Below are positions 35,489 to 44,294 of a stretch of 64,000 nt of DNA, piece by piece (positions within the stretch are counted from its first letter, which is position 1; each line of letters begins with the position of its first letter). The notes below the pieces were generated by a model. The model was not told where the DNA came from, ran no database searches, and was given only the letters and a program-made list of their open reading frames with translations. The stretch is from Sphingomonas sp. Leaf32. GTDB taxonomy: Bacteria > Pseudomonadota > Alphaproteobacteria > Sphingomonadales > Sphingomonadaceae. The stretch covers positions 124,001 to 188,000 of the forward strand of contig NZ_LMLA01000001.1 in the NCBI RefSeq assembly GCF_001421765.1, written 5' to 3'. A program made the translations under genes and the position numbers.

Positions 35489-36498
35489 GCCGCGTCGGGC
35501 CGGACGGTGACGACGACCTTGCCCTTCGCGCGGCCGCTGTCGACATAGGTGACCGCGTCGTTCAGCGCATCGAAGGCGAAACCGCGATCGAGTACCGGGC
35601 GGATCGTGCCGGCATCGATCAGCGCGCCCAGCTGCGCCAACTGGTCGCCATCGGCGCGCATGAACAGGAAGGAGTAATCGACGCCCACTCGCCTGGCCTT
35701 GCGGCGGATGCCGGCGCTGAGCAGGCGGAACAGGAAACCCAGGACCGGATTGAGGCCCTGTGCCTTGGCGAAGGCGCGATCGGGCGGGCCAGAGATCGAG
35801 ATCAGCTTGCCGCCGGGCTTCAACACCTTGAGCGACTTTTCCAGCGTCTTGGCATCGAGGCTGTTGAGCACGACATCGTAGCCCGACAGCAGTTCGGAAA
35901 AATCCTGCGTCCGGTAGTCGATGACGACATCCGCGCCCAGGCTGCGGACCAGGTCGGCATTGGCGGCGCTGGCCGTCGTCGCGACGGTCGCGCCCAAATG
36001 CTTGGCGAGTTGGATCGCGATCGTGCCGACCCCGCCCGTGCCGGCGTGAATCAGTATCTTCTGGCCGGCCTTCAGTCGTGCGGTTTCGACCAGCACCTGC
36101 CATGCGGTCAGCCCGACCAGCGGCACCGACGCCGCCTCCGCCATCGACAGGCTGGCGGGCTTGGCGGCGAGGTCCGCCTCTGCCACCGCGATCTTTTCCG
36201 CAAAGGTGCCGATATGGCCGTCGCGCGGCCGGGCATAGACCGCGTCGCCGACCTGGAACCGGTGCGCCCCCGGTCCGGTCGCGACGACGATGCCGGCAAG
36301 GTCGTGGCCGAGGATGAACGGCGGCTTGTACGGCAGGATCGGCTTGAACGCGCCGTCGCGAATCTTGCCGTCGAGCTGGTTGACCGCGGTCGCGTGGATC
36401 TCGACCAGCACCTCGCCCGCTGCCGGTACGGGATCGGGCAGGTCGGCCAGCGTCAGCCGCTGCCCCTTGCCGTACCGTTCGAGCTGATAGGCTTTCAT
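35485..36498 (-). CDS. NADP-dependent oxidoreductase, zinc-free MDR / quinone oxidoreductase type
   Basis: 337 residues. The N-terminal GroES-like domain (AVNQLDGKIRDGAF..PFILGHDLAGIV) and the nucleotide motif HAGTGGVGTIAIQLAKHLGA mark a medium-chain reductase of the quinone-oxidoreductase branch; structural zinc cysteines are absent. It overlaps both neighbours by four bases. Such enzymes reduce enones, quinones or nitro compounds with NADPH. The operon pairs it with an old-yellow-enzyme relative and an SDR, suggesting an electrophile or xenobiotic detoxification set. Confidence 0.9.
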   Translation of the reverse strand: MKAYQLERYGKGQRLTLADLPDPVPAAGEVLVEIHATAVNQLDGKIRDGAFKPILPYKPPFILGHDLAGIVVATGPGAHRFQVGDAVYARPRDGHIGTFAEKIAVAEADLAAKPASLSMAEAASVPLVGLTAWQVLVETARLKAGQKILIHAGTGGVGTIAIQLAKHLGATVATTASAANADLVRSLGADVVIDYRTQDFSELLSGYDVVLNSLDAKTLEKSLKVLKPGGKLISISGPPDRAFAKAQGLNPVLGFLFRLLSAGIRRKARRVGVDYSFLFMRADGDQLAQLGALIDAGTIRPVLDRGFAFDALNDAVTYVDSGRAKGKVVVTVRPDAA

Positions 36499-37595
36499 GC
36501 CACCTGCTCCGGTTCGTCCGTCAGTGCCGGATAATCGGTATAGCCCTTCGCGCCGCCGCCATACAGCGTCTGCGGATCGATCTGGGCCAGCGGCGCGCCG
36601 GCCTGCATCCGCTCGACCAGATCGGGATTGGCGATGAAGGGGCGACCGAACGCGATCAGGTCGGCCTTGCCCTCCGCCAGATGCGCCTCGGCCAGCGCCC
36701 GGTCGAAGCCATTATTGGCGATGTAGGTGCCGCGGAACCGGGTGCGCAGCGCGTCATAGTCGAACGGCGCCGCGTCGCGCGGGCCGCCGGTCGCGCCCTC
36801 GACGACATGGATATAGGCGATGCCGAGTGCGTCGAGCTGCTCGACGATATGGTCGAACAGTGGCTGCGGATCGCTGGTGTCGATGCCGTTGGCGGGCGAC
36901 ACGGGCGACAGGCGGATGCCGGTGCGATCGGCGCCGACCTCGGCGGCGACCGCCGCCGTCACCTCGATCATCAGCCGGGCGCGGTTGGCGATGCTGCCGC
37001 CATAGGCATCGGTGCGGTGGTTCGCGCCGTCCTTGGCAAACTGGTCGAGCAGATAGCCGTTGGCACCATGCACTTCGACTCCGTCGAAGCCCGCCGTGAT
37101 CGCATTGGCGGCGGCGCGACGAAAGTCGCCGACGATGCCGGGGATTTCGTCGAGGTCGAGCGCGCGCGGTTCGGAGACGTCGACGAAGCCGCCGCCCACC
37201 ACCGTCTTGGTTTCGGCGCGGATCGCGGAAGGGGCGACCGGCGCCGCGCCGTCTTCCTGCAGGTCGACATGGCTGACGCGGCCGACATGCCATAGCTGGA
37301 GGAAGATATGGCCGCCTTTGGCATGGACCGCATCGGTCACCTTGCGCCATCCCGCGACCTGCGCGTCGGAATAGATGCCGGGCGTGTCCTGATAGCCCTG
37401 GCCCTGTCGCGACACCTGCGAAGCCTCGGTGATGATGAGGCCCGCCGACGCGCGCTGGCCGTAATATTCCGCCATCAGGTCGGTCGGCACCATGTCAGGA
37501 CCGGCGCGGTTGCGGGTCAGCGGGGCCATTACCAGCCGGTTGGCCAGCGTGACGGCACCGAGGGTATAGGACGAGAAGAGATCGGGATCGGACAT
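36495..37595 (-). CDS. Old-yellow-enzyme family alkene reductase
   Basis: 366 residues from ATG 37595 (MSDPDLFSSYTLGAVTLANRLVMAPLTRNRA). The FMN-barrel landmarks are all present: APLTRNRA, LQLWHVGRVSH, the HGANGYLLDQF pair for substrate binding, and FGRPFIANPDLVERMQ near the end. This matches NemA/XenA-type ene reductases that reduce activated alkenes, quinones and nitro compounds. It lies 31 bases after the SDR gene and overlaps the next gene. NemA in enterobacteria is under a TetR repressor (NemR); a TetR gene is divergent here too. Confidence 0.92.
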   Translation of the reverse strand: MSDPDLFSSYTLGAVTLANRLVMAPLTRNRAGPDMVPTDLMAEYYGQRASAGLIITEASQVSRQGQGYQDTPGIYSDAQVAGWRKVTDAVHAKGGHIFLQLWHVGRVSHVDLQEDGAAPVAPSAIRAETKTVVGGGFVDVSEPRALDLDEIPGIVGDFRRAAANAITAGFDGVEVHGANGYLLDQFAKDGANHRTDAYGGSIANRARLMIEVTAAVAAEVGADRTGIRLSPVSPANGIDTSDPQPLFDHIVEQLDALGIAYIHVVEGATGGPRDAAPFDYDALRTRFRGTYIANNGFDRALAEAHLAEGKADLIAFGRPFIANPDLVERMQAGAPLAQIDPQTLYGGGAKGYTDYPALTDEPEQVA

Positions 37596-37626
37596 GACTA
37601 GGGTCTTTCGGGGAAGGGGCGCGGGA

Positions 37627-38406
37627 TCAGGCGGTGTAGCGCGGCGCGGGGTCGATCGCACCGAAGCCCGGCAGCATCGCCTGTCGCGCGGTCTGGAAGG
37701 CGGTCCACAACTCACCGTCGTGCAGCGGGGGGATCGTCACGTCTTCGCGCGCGTCGAAGCCGACCAGCGCGGCATCGACCAGCGCATTCACGTCCATCAT
37801 CGGCCCCAGCGATGCCTCGTCGGCACCGGCGCGGCCCCAAATCTCGGTGCGGGTCGCCGCAGGCAGTACGGCCTGGACATAGACGCCCTTCGGTCCCAGC
37901 TCGATCGCCAGCCCCTGCGACAGGAACTGCACGAACGCCTTGGTCGCGCCATAGACGGTCATGCCATATTCCGGCGCCAGCCCCACGGCCGAACCGATGT
38001 TGATGATCGCGCCTTCGCCGCGTGCCGCGAGCCGGGGCGCCACCGCGCTGGCGAGGCGAGCGACCGAGGTGGTGTTGAGCGCGATCAGGCGATCGACCGC
38101 CTCGGTCGGCTGATCGACGAAGCTGCCGCCCAGCGCGGCGCCGGCATTGTTGACGAGGATGCCGATGCGATCATCGTCGCGCAGCCGCGCTTCAACCGCC
38201 GCCAGTTGATCGAGGTCGGTCAGGTCGGCCGGCAGCACGTCGATGGCGACGCCGGTTTCAGCGGTCAGCGTCGACGCCAGCGCATCGAGACGGGCCGCAT
38301 CGCGCGCGACGAGGACGAGATCGTGCCCGCGACGGGCGAACCGATCGGCATAGGTCGCGCCGATGCCGGAGGAAGCACCGGTGATGAGGACGGCAGGCTT
38401 GGTCAT
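37627..38406 (-). CDS. Short-chain dehydrogenase/reductase
   Basis: 259 residues. The cofactor motif TGASSGIG, the NNAG segment (ILVNNAGAALGG) and the catalytic YGATK are intact. It is the first gene of the minus-strand redox operon and divergent from the TetR gene, with two inverted repeats between the starts. The likely reaction is carbonyl reduction with NAD(P)H. The substrate is not visible. Confidence 0.92.
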   Translation of the reverse strand: MTKPAVLITGASSGIGATYADRFARRGHDLVLVARDAARLDALASTLTAETGVAIDVLPADLTDLDQLAAVEARLRDDDRIGILVNNAGAALGGSFVDQPTEAVDRLIALNTTSVARLASAVAPRLAARGEGAIINIGSAVGLAPEYGMTVYGATKAFVQFLSQGLAIELGPKGVYVQAVLPAATRTEIWGRAGADEASLGPMMDVNALVDAALVGFDAREDVTIPPLHDGELWTAFQTARQAMLPGFGAIDPAPRYTA

Positions 38407-38436
38407 TGGATTGCCCTTTCGGATCGAGCCACTATA

Positions 38437-38478
38437 TTGATGACAGTCGTCATGAATTGATAAATGTGATAGCCATCA
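38437..38478. promoter_or_regulatory. Two dyads in the SDR / TetR divergent promoter
   Basis: ATGAC-agtc-GTCAT (38440-38453, with flanking TT/AA also matching) and TGAT-agcc-ATCA (38467-38478) lie 27 bases apart start to start. Both share the TGATG.C/ATCA core. Their position fits TetR operators that block both directions. Confidence 0.55.
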
Positions 38479-38511
38479 TGAAACGTCAACGGGTGAACGG
38501 AGATTATTTCG

Positions 38512-39096
38512 ATGAAGGTCAGTCGCGAGCAGATGGTGGAGAACCGTCGCCGCATTTTGCAGGAGGCCGGCCGGCTGTTTCGCGACCGTGGTTTTGCCGC
38601 CGTGACCGTGGCCGATGTGATGAAGGCCGCCGGGCAGACGCATGGCGGCTTCTATGGCCACTTCGCCTCCAAGGACGATCTGATCGCCGCGACCGTCGCC
38701 GACATGCTGGCGGGTGAGGGATCGGCGATGACCGATGTCGAGGCATGGACCGACGCCTATCTGTCGCCGCTCCATCGCGAGAACCCGGATCAGGGGTGCC
38801 CGATGGCCAGCCTCGCCGGATTGATGCGGCATCAGATGCCCGACGCCCGGGCCGCCATGGCCCGCGGACTGGACGCGCATCTCTCTCGCTTCGCGCAGGC
38901 ATTGCCCGGCGATGATGACGCGGCACGACGCCGGTCCGCGATCGGGCGGTGGGCGGCGATGGTCGGTGCCGTCGTTCTGTCGCGCGCGGTCGATGACGCC
39001 GCGCTGTCTGACGAACTGTTGCGCGAGACCCGCGCGTGGATCGCCGCGACGCAGCCCCGTGCGCGCACTCGACAGGATGAGGAGGCCAACGCATGA
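38512..39096 (+). CDS. TetR family transcriptional regulator
   Basis: 194 residues. The N-terminal HTH (RRILQEAGRLFRDRGFAAVTVADVMKAAGQTHGGFYGHFASKDDL) is classical TetR. The C-terminal domain is of the type paired with redox enzymes. It is divergent from the SDR-OYE-QOR-hydrolase operon and overlaps a downstream thioesterase gene by four bases (ATGA). It is likely to repress the operon and itself until an electrophile or ligand binds. No conserved regulatory cysteine stands out beyond the one in QGCPMASL, which could be redox-sensitive. Confidence 0.93.
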   Translation: MKVSREQMVENRRRILQEAGRLFRDRGFAAVTVADVMKAAGQTHGGFYGHFASKDDLIAATVADMLAGEGSAMTDVEAWTDAYLSPLHRENPDQGCPMASLAGLMRHQMPDARAAMARGLDAHLSRFAQALPGDDDAARRRSAIGRWAAMVGAVVLSRAVDDAALSDELLRETRAWIAATQPRARTRQDEEANA

Positions 39097-39539
39097 ACGT
39101 GCTGATCGACCATGCCGGACTGGACGGGCACGACCAGTTGGCGGCGCTGATGGCGGCCAATCGCCATCCCCCGATCGGCGAGACACTGGAATTCGCGCTG
39201 GTCGAACTGGAACGCGGCCGCGTGGTGTTCGAGGGTTCGCCCTCGCGCAAGGTCTTCAACCCGATTGGATCGGTCCATGGCGGCTATGCCGCGACGCTGC
39301 TCGACAGCGCCTGTGGCTGCGCGGTGCATTCGAGCCTGCCGGCGGGACAGGGCTACACCACGCTCGAACTCAAGGTATCGTATCACCGGGCGCTGACCGA
39401 CACGAGCGGACCGGTGCGGGCGGAGGGTAAGATCGTCTCGCTGGGCCGACGTGTCGGCTTTTCCGAAGCGCGGCTGGTCGACGCGCAGGGACGGTTATGT
39501 GCGTCGGCGATGTCCACCCTGTTGATCTTTCCCTTGTGA
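39093..39539 (+). CDS. PaaI-type hotdog thioesterase
   Basis: 148 residues. The hotdog core NPIGSVHGGYAATLLDSACGCAVHSSLPAG carries the HGG motif and the acidic D of the PaaI family. It starts in an overlap with the TetR stop. Hotdog thioesterases hydrolyse acyl- or aryl-CoA. Co-transcription with a TetR regulator suggests it belongs to the same response as the divergent redox operon. Confidence 0.9.
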   Translation: MNVLIDHAGLDGHDQLAALMAANRHPPIGETLEFALVELERGRVVFEGSPSRKVFNPIGSVHGGYAATLLDSACGCAVHSSLPAGQGYTTLELKVSYHRALTDTSGPVRAEGKIVSLGRRVGFSEARLVDAQGRLCASAMSTLLIFPL

Positions 39540-39618
39540 GCCAGCAGGGCCTGACGATGGACGGCCATGCCGGCCCGAACCACGACCGCGCCATCGACAA
39601 TCGCCACGGAGTCCGTCC

Positions 39619-39942
39619 ATGAAGCCGTTTCCCCTCGCTTTTGCATTGATCCTCGGCCTGTCGGCGGCATCGCTCCCCGCGCAGGAGCCGCGCTGGCCGC
39701 TCGGCGAGGGCGTAAAGTCGCCCGACAAGGCGCTGTCCGTGCCGACGAAGCTGGCGCCGGTAGCGCAGTCGCTGACCGCCTTGCTCGATGCCGGCGGAAC
39801 GATCGTCAGTTCCTATGTCGCGCCGACCGGACCGGTCGTGACCCTGCGCCTGCGCAAGACGTTCATGATCTGCCTGTTGCAAGGGACCAACCCCGCAACC
39901 GATCAGAACGTCGCGACATCGGAATGCTACGCGCTCAACTGA
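39619..39942 (+). CDS. Small exported protein, unknown
   Basis: 107 residues with a clear signal peptide (FPLAFALILGLSAASLPAQ). The start is seven bases after GGAG. The mature part is about 85 residues, with two cysteines (MICLL, SECYALN) that may pair. I do not recognise the family. It ends next to an REP-like element and has no obvious functional partner. Confidence 0.7.
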   Translation: MKPFPLAFALILGLSAASLPAQEPRWPLGEGVKSPDKALSVPTKLAPVAQSLTALLDAGGTIVSSYVAPTGPVVTLRLRKTFMICLLQGTNPATDQNVATSECYALN

Positions 39943-39961
39943 GCGCGTAGCGTTTCGGCCG

Positions 39962-40160
39962 CTAGGACCGATCTACATTCGCCGATTTATCGTCACCCCG
40001 GACTTGTTCCGGGGTCCACCGAGCCGCAATTGCGGTCGATAGAGGCTCACGCCGCACCGATTGCCGCGCCGTGGACCCCGGAACAAGTCCGGGGTGACGG
40101 AGAGGCTGAAGGCGTCGATCAGGAAAGACACGGGTAGTAGTTTAATGTTGATCGACCTTA
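39962..40160. repeat. REP-like mirrored element, family A copy 5
   Basis: This is the most complete copy. The inner arms at 39991 and ending 40099 are exact over about 29 bases; the outer arms are taggaccgatctacattc at 39963 and taatgttgatcgacctta at 40143. It lies between converging genes. Confidence 0.88.
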
Positions 40161-40177
40161 TTTCGGCGTAGCGCCGA

Positions 40178-40576
40178 TCACGTCGGAAAATGGATGCCGC
40201 ACAGCTTGTTGCCATCGGGATCGCGAACATAAGCCAGTTCGATCGTGCCCAGCGAAGCCGTTTCGCGAGGACCTGGGGGCGCCTCGATCGACGTACCGCC
40301 GCTGGCGACGGCAACGTCATGGAACTGCTTCACCTGCTCGGGCGAGTTGCAATGAAACGCGACGGTGCCGCCGTTCGCCACGGTCGCAGGTTCGTCGTTG
40401 ATCGGCTGGGTGACGATGAAGGCGGTTCCGTCCTGCCCGCGATAGATGAGGCGGGTATGCCCGCTATCGGCCACGTTGCGCGTTGCCTCGCCCACCCCGA
40501 GCGTGCCGAGGACGGTGTCGTAAAAGCGTTTCGACCGGTCGATATCGTTCGACCCGATCATGGTGTGGAACAGCAT
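40178..40576 (-). CDS. VOC (glyoxalase/bleomycin-resistance fold) protein
   Basis: 132 residues from ATG 40576, with AAGGAG suitably placed before it; the frame is open further upstream without family likeness. Two beta-alpha-beta modules are seen (HTMIGSNDIDRSKRFYDTVLG and later FHCNSPEQVKQFHDVAVASGG..YVRDPDGNKLCGI). The metal-site residues of VOC proteins are the N-terminal His and the C-terminal acidic residues, of which the Asp in DPDGNK is nearby. The function is unknown; many are lyases or binding proteins for small toxic compounds. Confidence 0.88.
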   Translation of the reverse strand: MLFHTMIGSNDIDRSKRFYDTVLGTLGVGEATRNVADSGHTRLIYRGQDGTAFIVTQPINDEPATVANGGTVAFHCNSPEQVKQFHDVAVASGGTSIEAPPGPRETASLGTIELAYVRDPDGNKLCGIHFPT

Positions 40577-40640
40577 ATGTCTTCTCCTTGGTTGAGCGGC
40601 GCCGTAAACAGGGCAGCCGCGTGGCCGATTGCGTTCGCCG

Positions 40641-41015
40641 TCAGGCGGCCATCTGCTGGATCGCGCGCACGACCTTGCGATGGTTGAGCGGCTTCGGCAG
40701 GAACACGGCACGTTCGGGCATGTCGCACTCCAAGGGCGCCTTGCCGGCGGTCGTCAGGATGATTTCGACCGGGGGCCAGCGCCGCCGCACCGCCGCGGCG
40801 AGCTTCAGGCCGTCCATGGTGCCGGGCATGTCGATATCGGCCAGCACCACCCGGATATCCGGCCGCAGCTCCAGCAGCGCCATCGCAGCATCGGCGTTAT
40901 ACGCTTCCACCACGTCGAAGCCGGCACTTCTGGCAAGATCGATCATGTCGAGCCGTTGCAGCGGCTCGTCCTCGACGATGAGGACGATCGCCGCGCTGGG
41001 TGTGGAAACCGTCAC
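40641..41015 (-). CDS. Stand-alone receiver domain protein
   Basis: 124 residues starting at GTG 41015. A CheY-like receiver: acidic pair E15-D16, phospho-acceptor Asp60 in VVLADIDMPG, Thr88/89 in IILTTAG and Lys108 in FLPKPL. There is no output domain. It lies eight bases after the HWE kinase stop, so the two form one transcript and the kinase likely phosphorylates it. HWE kinases often work with single-domain receivers in alphaproteobacteria. Confidence 0.92.
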   Translation of the reverse strand: MTVSTPSAAIVLIVEDEPLQRLDMIDLARSAGFDVVEAYNADAAMALLELRPDIRVVLADIDMPGTMDGLKLAAAVRRRWPPVEIILTTAGKAPLECDMPERAVFLPKPLNHRKVVRAIQQMAA

Positions 41016-41023
41016 TGTCGTTC

Positions 41024-42979
41024 CTAAGCCTGCTCGACTTCGATCAGGCGCGCGTCGAACGAGCCGTGGAAGCCTGATCTGTCATAGCGAACGACGGCAC
41101 CGCCTGTTCCGGCCAGACCGAGCCGGATCAGCTTCGATCCGAAGCCCTTGCGGCTCGGCTCCGTCACGTCGGGGCCATCGCTTTCGCACCAGTCGAGGAT
41201 CACGCGACGATCGTCGTCACCGGTGATCCGCCAAGCGATCGTCACCTTGCCCGTGGTTTCGGACAGCGCACCATATTTGACCGCGTTCGTCGCCAGTTCA
41301 TGGATCAGCAGCGACGTCGACAGCGCGGCCCGGGCACCCATCCTCACCACCGGACCGTCTATCGCGCAGCGCCCGAGAATGCCGAGATTGTCGAGCACGC
41401 CGCGCACCACCGGCTCCAGCGTCGTCGCCTGCCAGTCCCCGGCGGTCAGCGCGTCGTGCGCGGTGCCCAGCGCCTGCAGGCGGTTCATGAAACCGTCCAC
41501 TGCATCGTCGTCGCCGACGCGTCGCAGCGTCTGCGATGCGACCGCCTGCACCATCGCCAGCGTGTTCTTCAGGCGGTGGGCGATCTCTCCGTTCAGCACG
41601 TCCTGCCGAAGTTCGGCGCGACGCCGCGCGATGGCGATTTCCAGTCGATCGGCGGCGTTGCGCAGAAAGGCGATCTCGTCCGTCGTCCAGTCATGCGGTT
41701 CGGCGTAATGGACGATCAGCAGGGCGACGACACGCCCCCGCTCCGCGACAGGCATGTTGACCACGCCGCGCGCGCCGATGGGTCGCCAGTTTTCAAGCTG
41801 CCCCATCGTCCGGGGGTCCGCTTCCACATCCGGAATGATGACCGGACGATTCTTCAGCAGGTCGCAGGTGAAGGCACCATAGTCCGCGAACGCGTATCGG
41901 CCAGCGATGCTTCGGCAACCGGGTACGGCCCAACCGACATCGATCGTCACCGTTTCGATCGTGTCGTCGACCTCGCCATAGGTCGCCCGGTCCGCGCCCA
42001 GGGTCGTTCCGATGATTTCCGCCGCCCTGGCGGTCATCGCGGCGACGTCGGTTTCGTCACGCAGCATGTCGCCCAGCGCCAGCAGCGCATCGCGCCGCCG
42101 GGCGCCTTCGATCCGGTCGGTCACTTCGTGGAAGAAGACGGTGAAGTCGTCATCGCCGACCCACTGCGCCGTGCCGTCGTACCAGCGATCCGGCAGGCCG
42201 ACCTGCCGGGTGAAGCGCACCGTCTCGCGCGTGTCGACCACGCGGGCGAGTTCCATTACCCACGCTTCCTCTATGCCGGGAAATATCTCGCGGATGGTCC
42301 GCCCGCGCGCAAACTCCGGATCGATCCCGGTCAGCGCGCCCCATGCCGAATTCACGTCTTCGTACCGCCAGTCGTGGATCGTGCCGGCATCGTCGCGCAG
42401 CACCTGCCCGAGGATGAAGCCCTGCTTCATGTCGCGGTAGAGGTTGCGCCAGCGCCGCTCGGACAGCCGTTCGGCGACGGCCGACCGGTCGCGCGCCTCG
42501 ATCGCGCGTTCCAGTTCCTGGTTGTGCAGCCGGGCTTCGAGCAGTTCGACCACCTGGCTCGCCAGCCGTTCGAGGCCATCCTGCTGCCGGGGCGTCAGCC
42601 CTTCCGGGCGGGGGGCCGTGTCGATGACGCACAGCGCGCCGACGATGCCGAAGCGCGTCGCCAGCGGCGCACCGGCATAGAAACGAATATGCGGGTCGCC
42701 CGTCACCAACGGATTGTGCGATGTGCGCGGATCAATCGTCAGATCGGGGATCACGACGGTTTCGGCCTGCGCCACGACATGCCGGCAGACCGACCGATCG
42801 AGGTCGGTCTGGTCGCAGGGAAAGCCGGTCCGCGCCTTGAACCACTGACGATCCTTATCGAGCAGCGACACGAGCGCGGTCGGCGTCTCGCACAGCATCC
42901 CGGCGAGCGCGACGACGTCGTCGAACGATTTCTCCGGTGCGGTATCGAGCACCGCGTAGTTCAGGATCGCGTGCTGCAC
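41024..42979 (-). CDS. GAF-PAS-GAF HWE-family histidine kinase
   Basis: 651 residues from the GTG at 42979, which gives the normal GAF N-terminus (HAILNYAVLDTAPEKSFDDVV). The order is GAF (about 1-150), PAS (about 185-310, FFHEVTDR at its end), a second GAF (about 320-450), then a dimerisation helix GEIAHRLKNTLAMVQAVASQTLR with the phospho-His, and an ATPase N-box IHELATNAVKYGALS. The WxE motif that defines the family is in LDWCESDGP. No membrane segment is present, so it is a soluble sensor. It lies 109 bases after pcaF on the same strand and could be read through with the pca operon. Confidence 0.92.
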   Translation of the reverse strand: MQHAILNYAVLDTAPEKSFDDVVALAGMLCETPTALVSLLDKDRQWFKARTGFPCDQTDLDRSVCRHVVAQAETVVIPDLTIDPRTSHNPLVTGDPHIRFYAGAPLATRFGIVGALCVIDTAPRPEGLTPRQQDGLERLASQVVELLEARLHNQELERAIEARDRSAVAERLSERRWRNLYRDMKQGFILGQVLRDDAGTIHDWRYEDVNSAWGALTGIDPEFARGRTIREIFPGIEEAWVMELARVVDTRETVRFTRQVGLPDRWYDGTAQWVGDDDFTVFFHEVTDRIEGARRRDALLALGDMLRDETDVAAMTARAAEIIGTTLGADRATYGEVDDTIETVTIDVGWAVPGCRSIAGRYAFADYGAFTCDLLKNRPVIIPDVEADPRTMGQLENWRPIGARGVVNMPVAERGRVVALLIVHYAEPHDWTTDEIAFLRNAADRLEIAIARRRAELRQDVLNGEIAHRLKNTLAMVQAVASQTLRRVGDDDAVDGFMNRLQALGTAHDALTAGDWQATTLEPVVRGVLDNLGILGRCAIDGPVVRMGARAALSTSLLIHELATNAVKYGALSETTGKVTIAWRITGDDDRRVILDWCESDGPDVTEPSRKGFGSKLIRLGLAGTGGAVVRYDRSGFHGSFDARLIEVEQA

Positions 42980-43088
42980 ACCGTTGTATTTCCATGATGC
43001 CCGGCCATGATGCAGGGCCGCGACCGTCCTAACCGATCGGGATGGTAGTGACCATAGAGGGGGTGGCGCGCCGCTGCCCGGTGCCCGG

Positions 43089-44294
43089 TCACATCCGTTC
43101 GAGCAGCAGGCCGATCCCCTGCCCCACGCCGATGCACATGAACGCCATCGCATGGCGGCCGCCGGTGCGATGCAGTTCCTCCACCGCGCTCATCGTGATC
43201 CGCGCGCCCGACATGCCCAGCGGATGGCCGAGCGCGATCGCCCCGCCGTTACGATTGACGCGCGGGTCGTCGAACGGATCGATGTCGAGGTCGCGCAAGG
43301 TTGCGATCGCCTGGCTGGCGAACGCCTCGTTCAGTTCGATGACGTCGAGCTGGTCGATGGTCAGTCCGGCGACGTCCAGCAGGCGGCGGGCGGCGGCGAC
43401 CGGGCCGATGCCCATGACGCGCGGGGCGACGCCCGCCGCCGCCATCGCCACCACCCGCGCGCGCGGCGTCAGGCCGTTGGCGGCGGCGACCGCTTCGCTG
43501 GCGATCAGCATCGCCGCCGCGCCGTCGTTCAGGCCGGATGCGTTGCCCGCCGTCACCGTCCCGTCGGGACGCACCACCGGCTTCAGCTTCGCCAGCGCCG
43601 CCATGCTGGTTTCGCGCGGATGTTCGTCGCGGTCGAACACGACCGGATCGCCCTTCCGCTGCGCCACGTGCACCGGCACGATCTCGACGGCCAGGCGGCC
43701 ATTCGCCTGCGCCGCGGCGGTCTTCTGCTGGCTGGCGAACGCGAAACGGTCCTGCTCCTCGCGCGTCACGCCCCATTCCCGCGCGACATTCTCACCGGTC
43801 TGCGGCATCGTGTCGACGCCGTAGCTGGCGCGCATCGCCGGGTTGACGAAGCGCCAGCCGAGCGTCGTGTCCTCGATCTGCTGCGCGCGGTCGAACAGTC
43901 CGGATGCCTTGCCCAGCACATAGGGCGCGCGGGTCATGCTCTCCACGCCGCCGGCGATCATCAGCCCGGCATCACCGCTGCGGATCGCACGCGCCGCCGT
44001 GCCGATGGCGTCCAGCCCCGATCCGCACAGCCGGTTGACCGTCGATCCCGACACCTGTTCGGGCAGGCCCGCCAGCAGCACTGCCATGCGCGCGACGTTG
44101 CGATTGTCCTCGCCCGCCTGATTGGCGCAGCCGAGGATCGTATCGGCGACCTGAAGCCAGTCGACGCGCGGATTGCGTTCGGCCAGCGCCCGGATCGGCA
44201 ACGCGGCAAGGTCGTCGGCGCGGATCGTCGACAGCGCACCGTTCAGCTTGCCGATCGGCGTGCGCACGGCGTCGCAGATGAAGGCGTCGGGCAT
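43089..44294 (-). CDS. pcaF: Beta-ketoadipyl-CoA thiolase
   Basis: 401 residues. The thiolase triad is present: Cys90 (NRLCGSGLDAIG), His357 (ALGHPLGMSGAR) and Cys387 (MCIGVGQG). The sequence TRAPYVLGK and the operon identify it as the beta-ketoadipyl-CoA thiolase that yields acetyl-CoA and succinyl-CoA, the last step of the pathway. Its start overlaps the PcaDC stop by one base (TGATG). It closes a seven-gene operon with no gaps between genes. Confidence 0.93.
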   Translation of the reverse strand: MPDAFICDAVRTPIGKLNGALSTIRADDLAALPIRALAERNPRVDWLQVADTILGCANQAGEDNRNVARMAVLLAGLPEQVSGSTVNRLCGSGLDAIGTAARAIRSGDAGLMIAGGVESMTRAPYVLGKASGLFDRAQQIEDTTLGWRFVNPAMRASYGVDTMPQTGENVAREWGVTREEQDRFAFASQQKTAAAQANGRLAVEIVPVHVAQRKGDPVVFDRDEHPRETSMAALAKLKPVVRPDGTVTAGNASGLNDGAAAMLIASEAVAAANGLTPRARVVAMAAAGVAPRVMGIGPVAAARRLLDVAGLTIDQLDVIELNEAFASQAIATLRDLDIDPFDDPRVNRNGGAIALGHPLGMSGARITMSAVEELHRTGGRHAMAFMCIGVGQGIGLLLERM

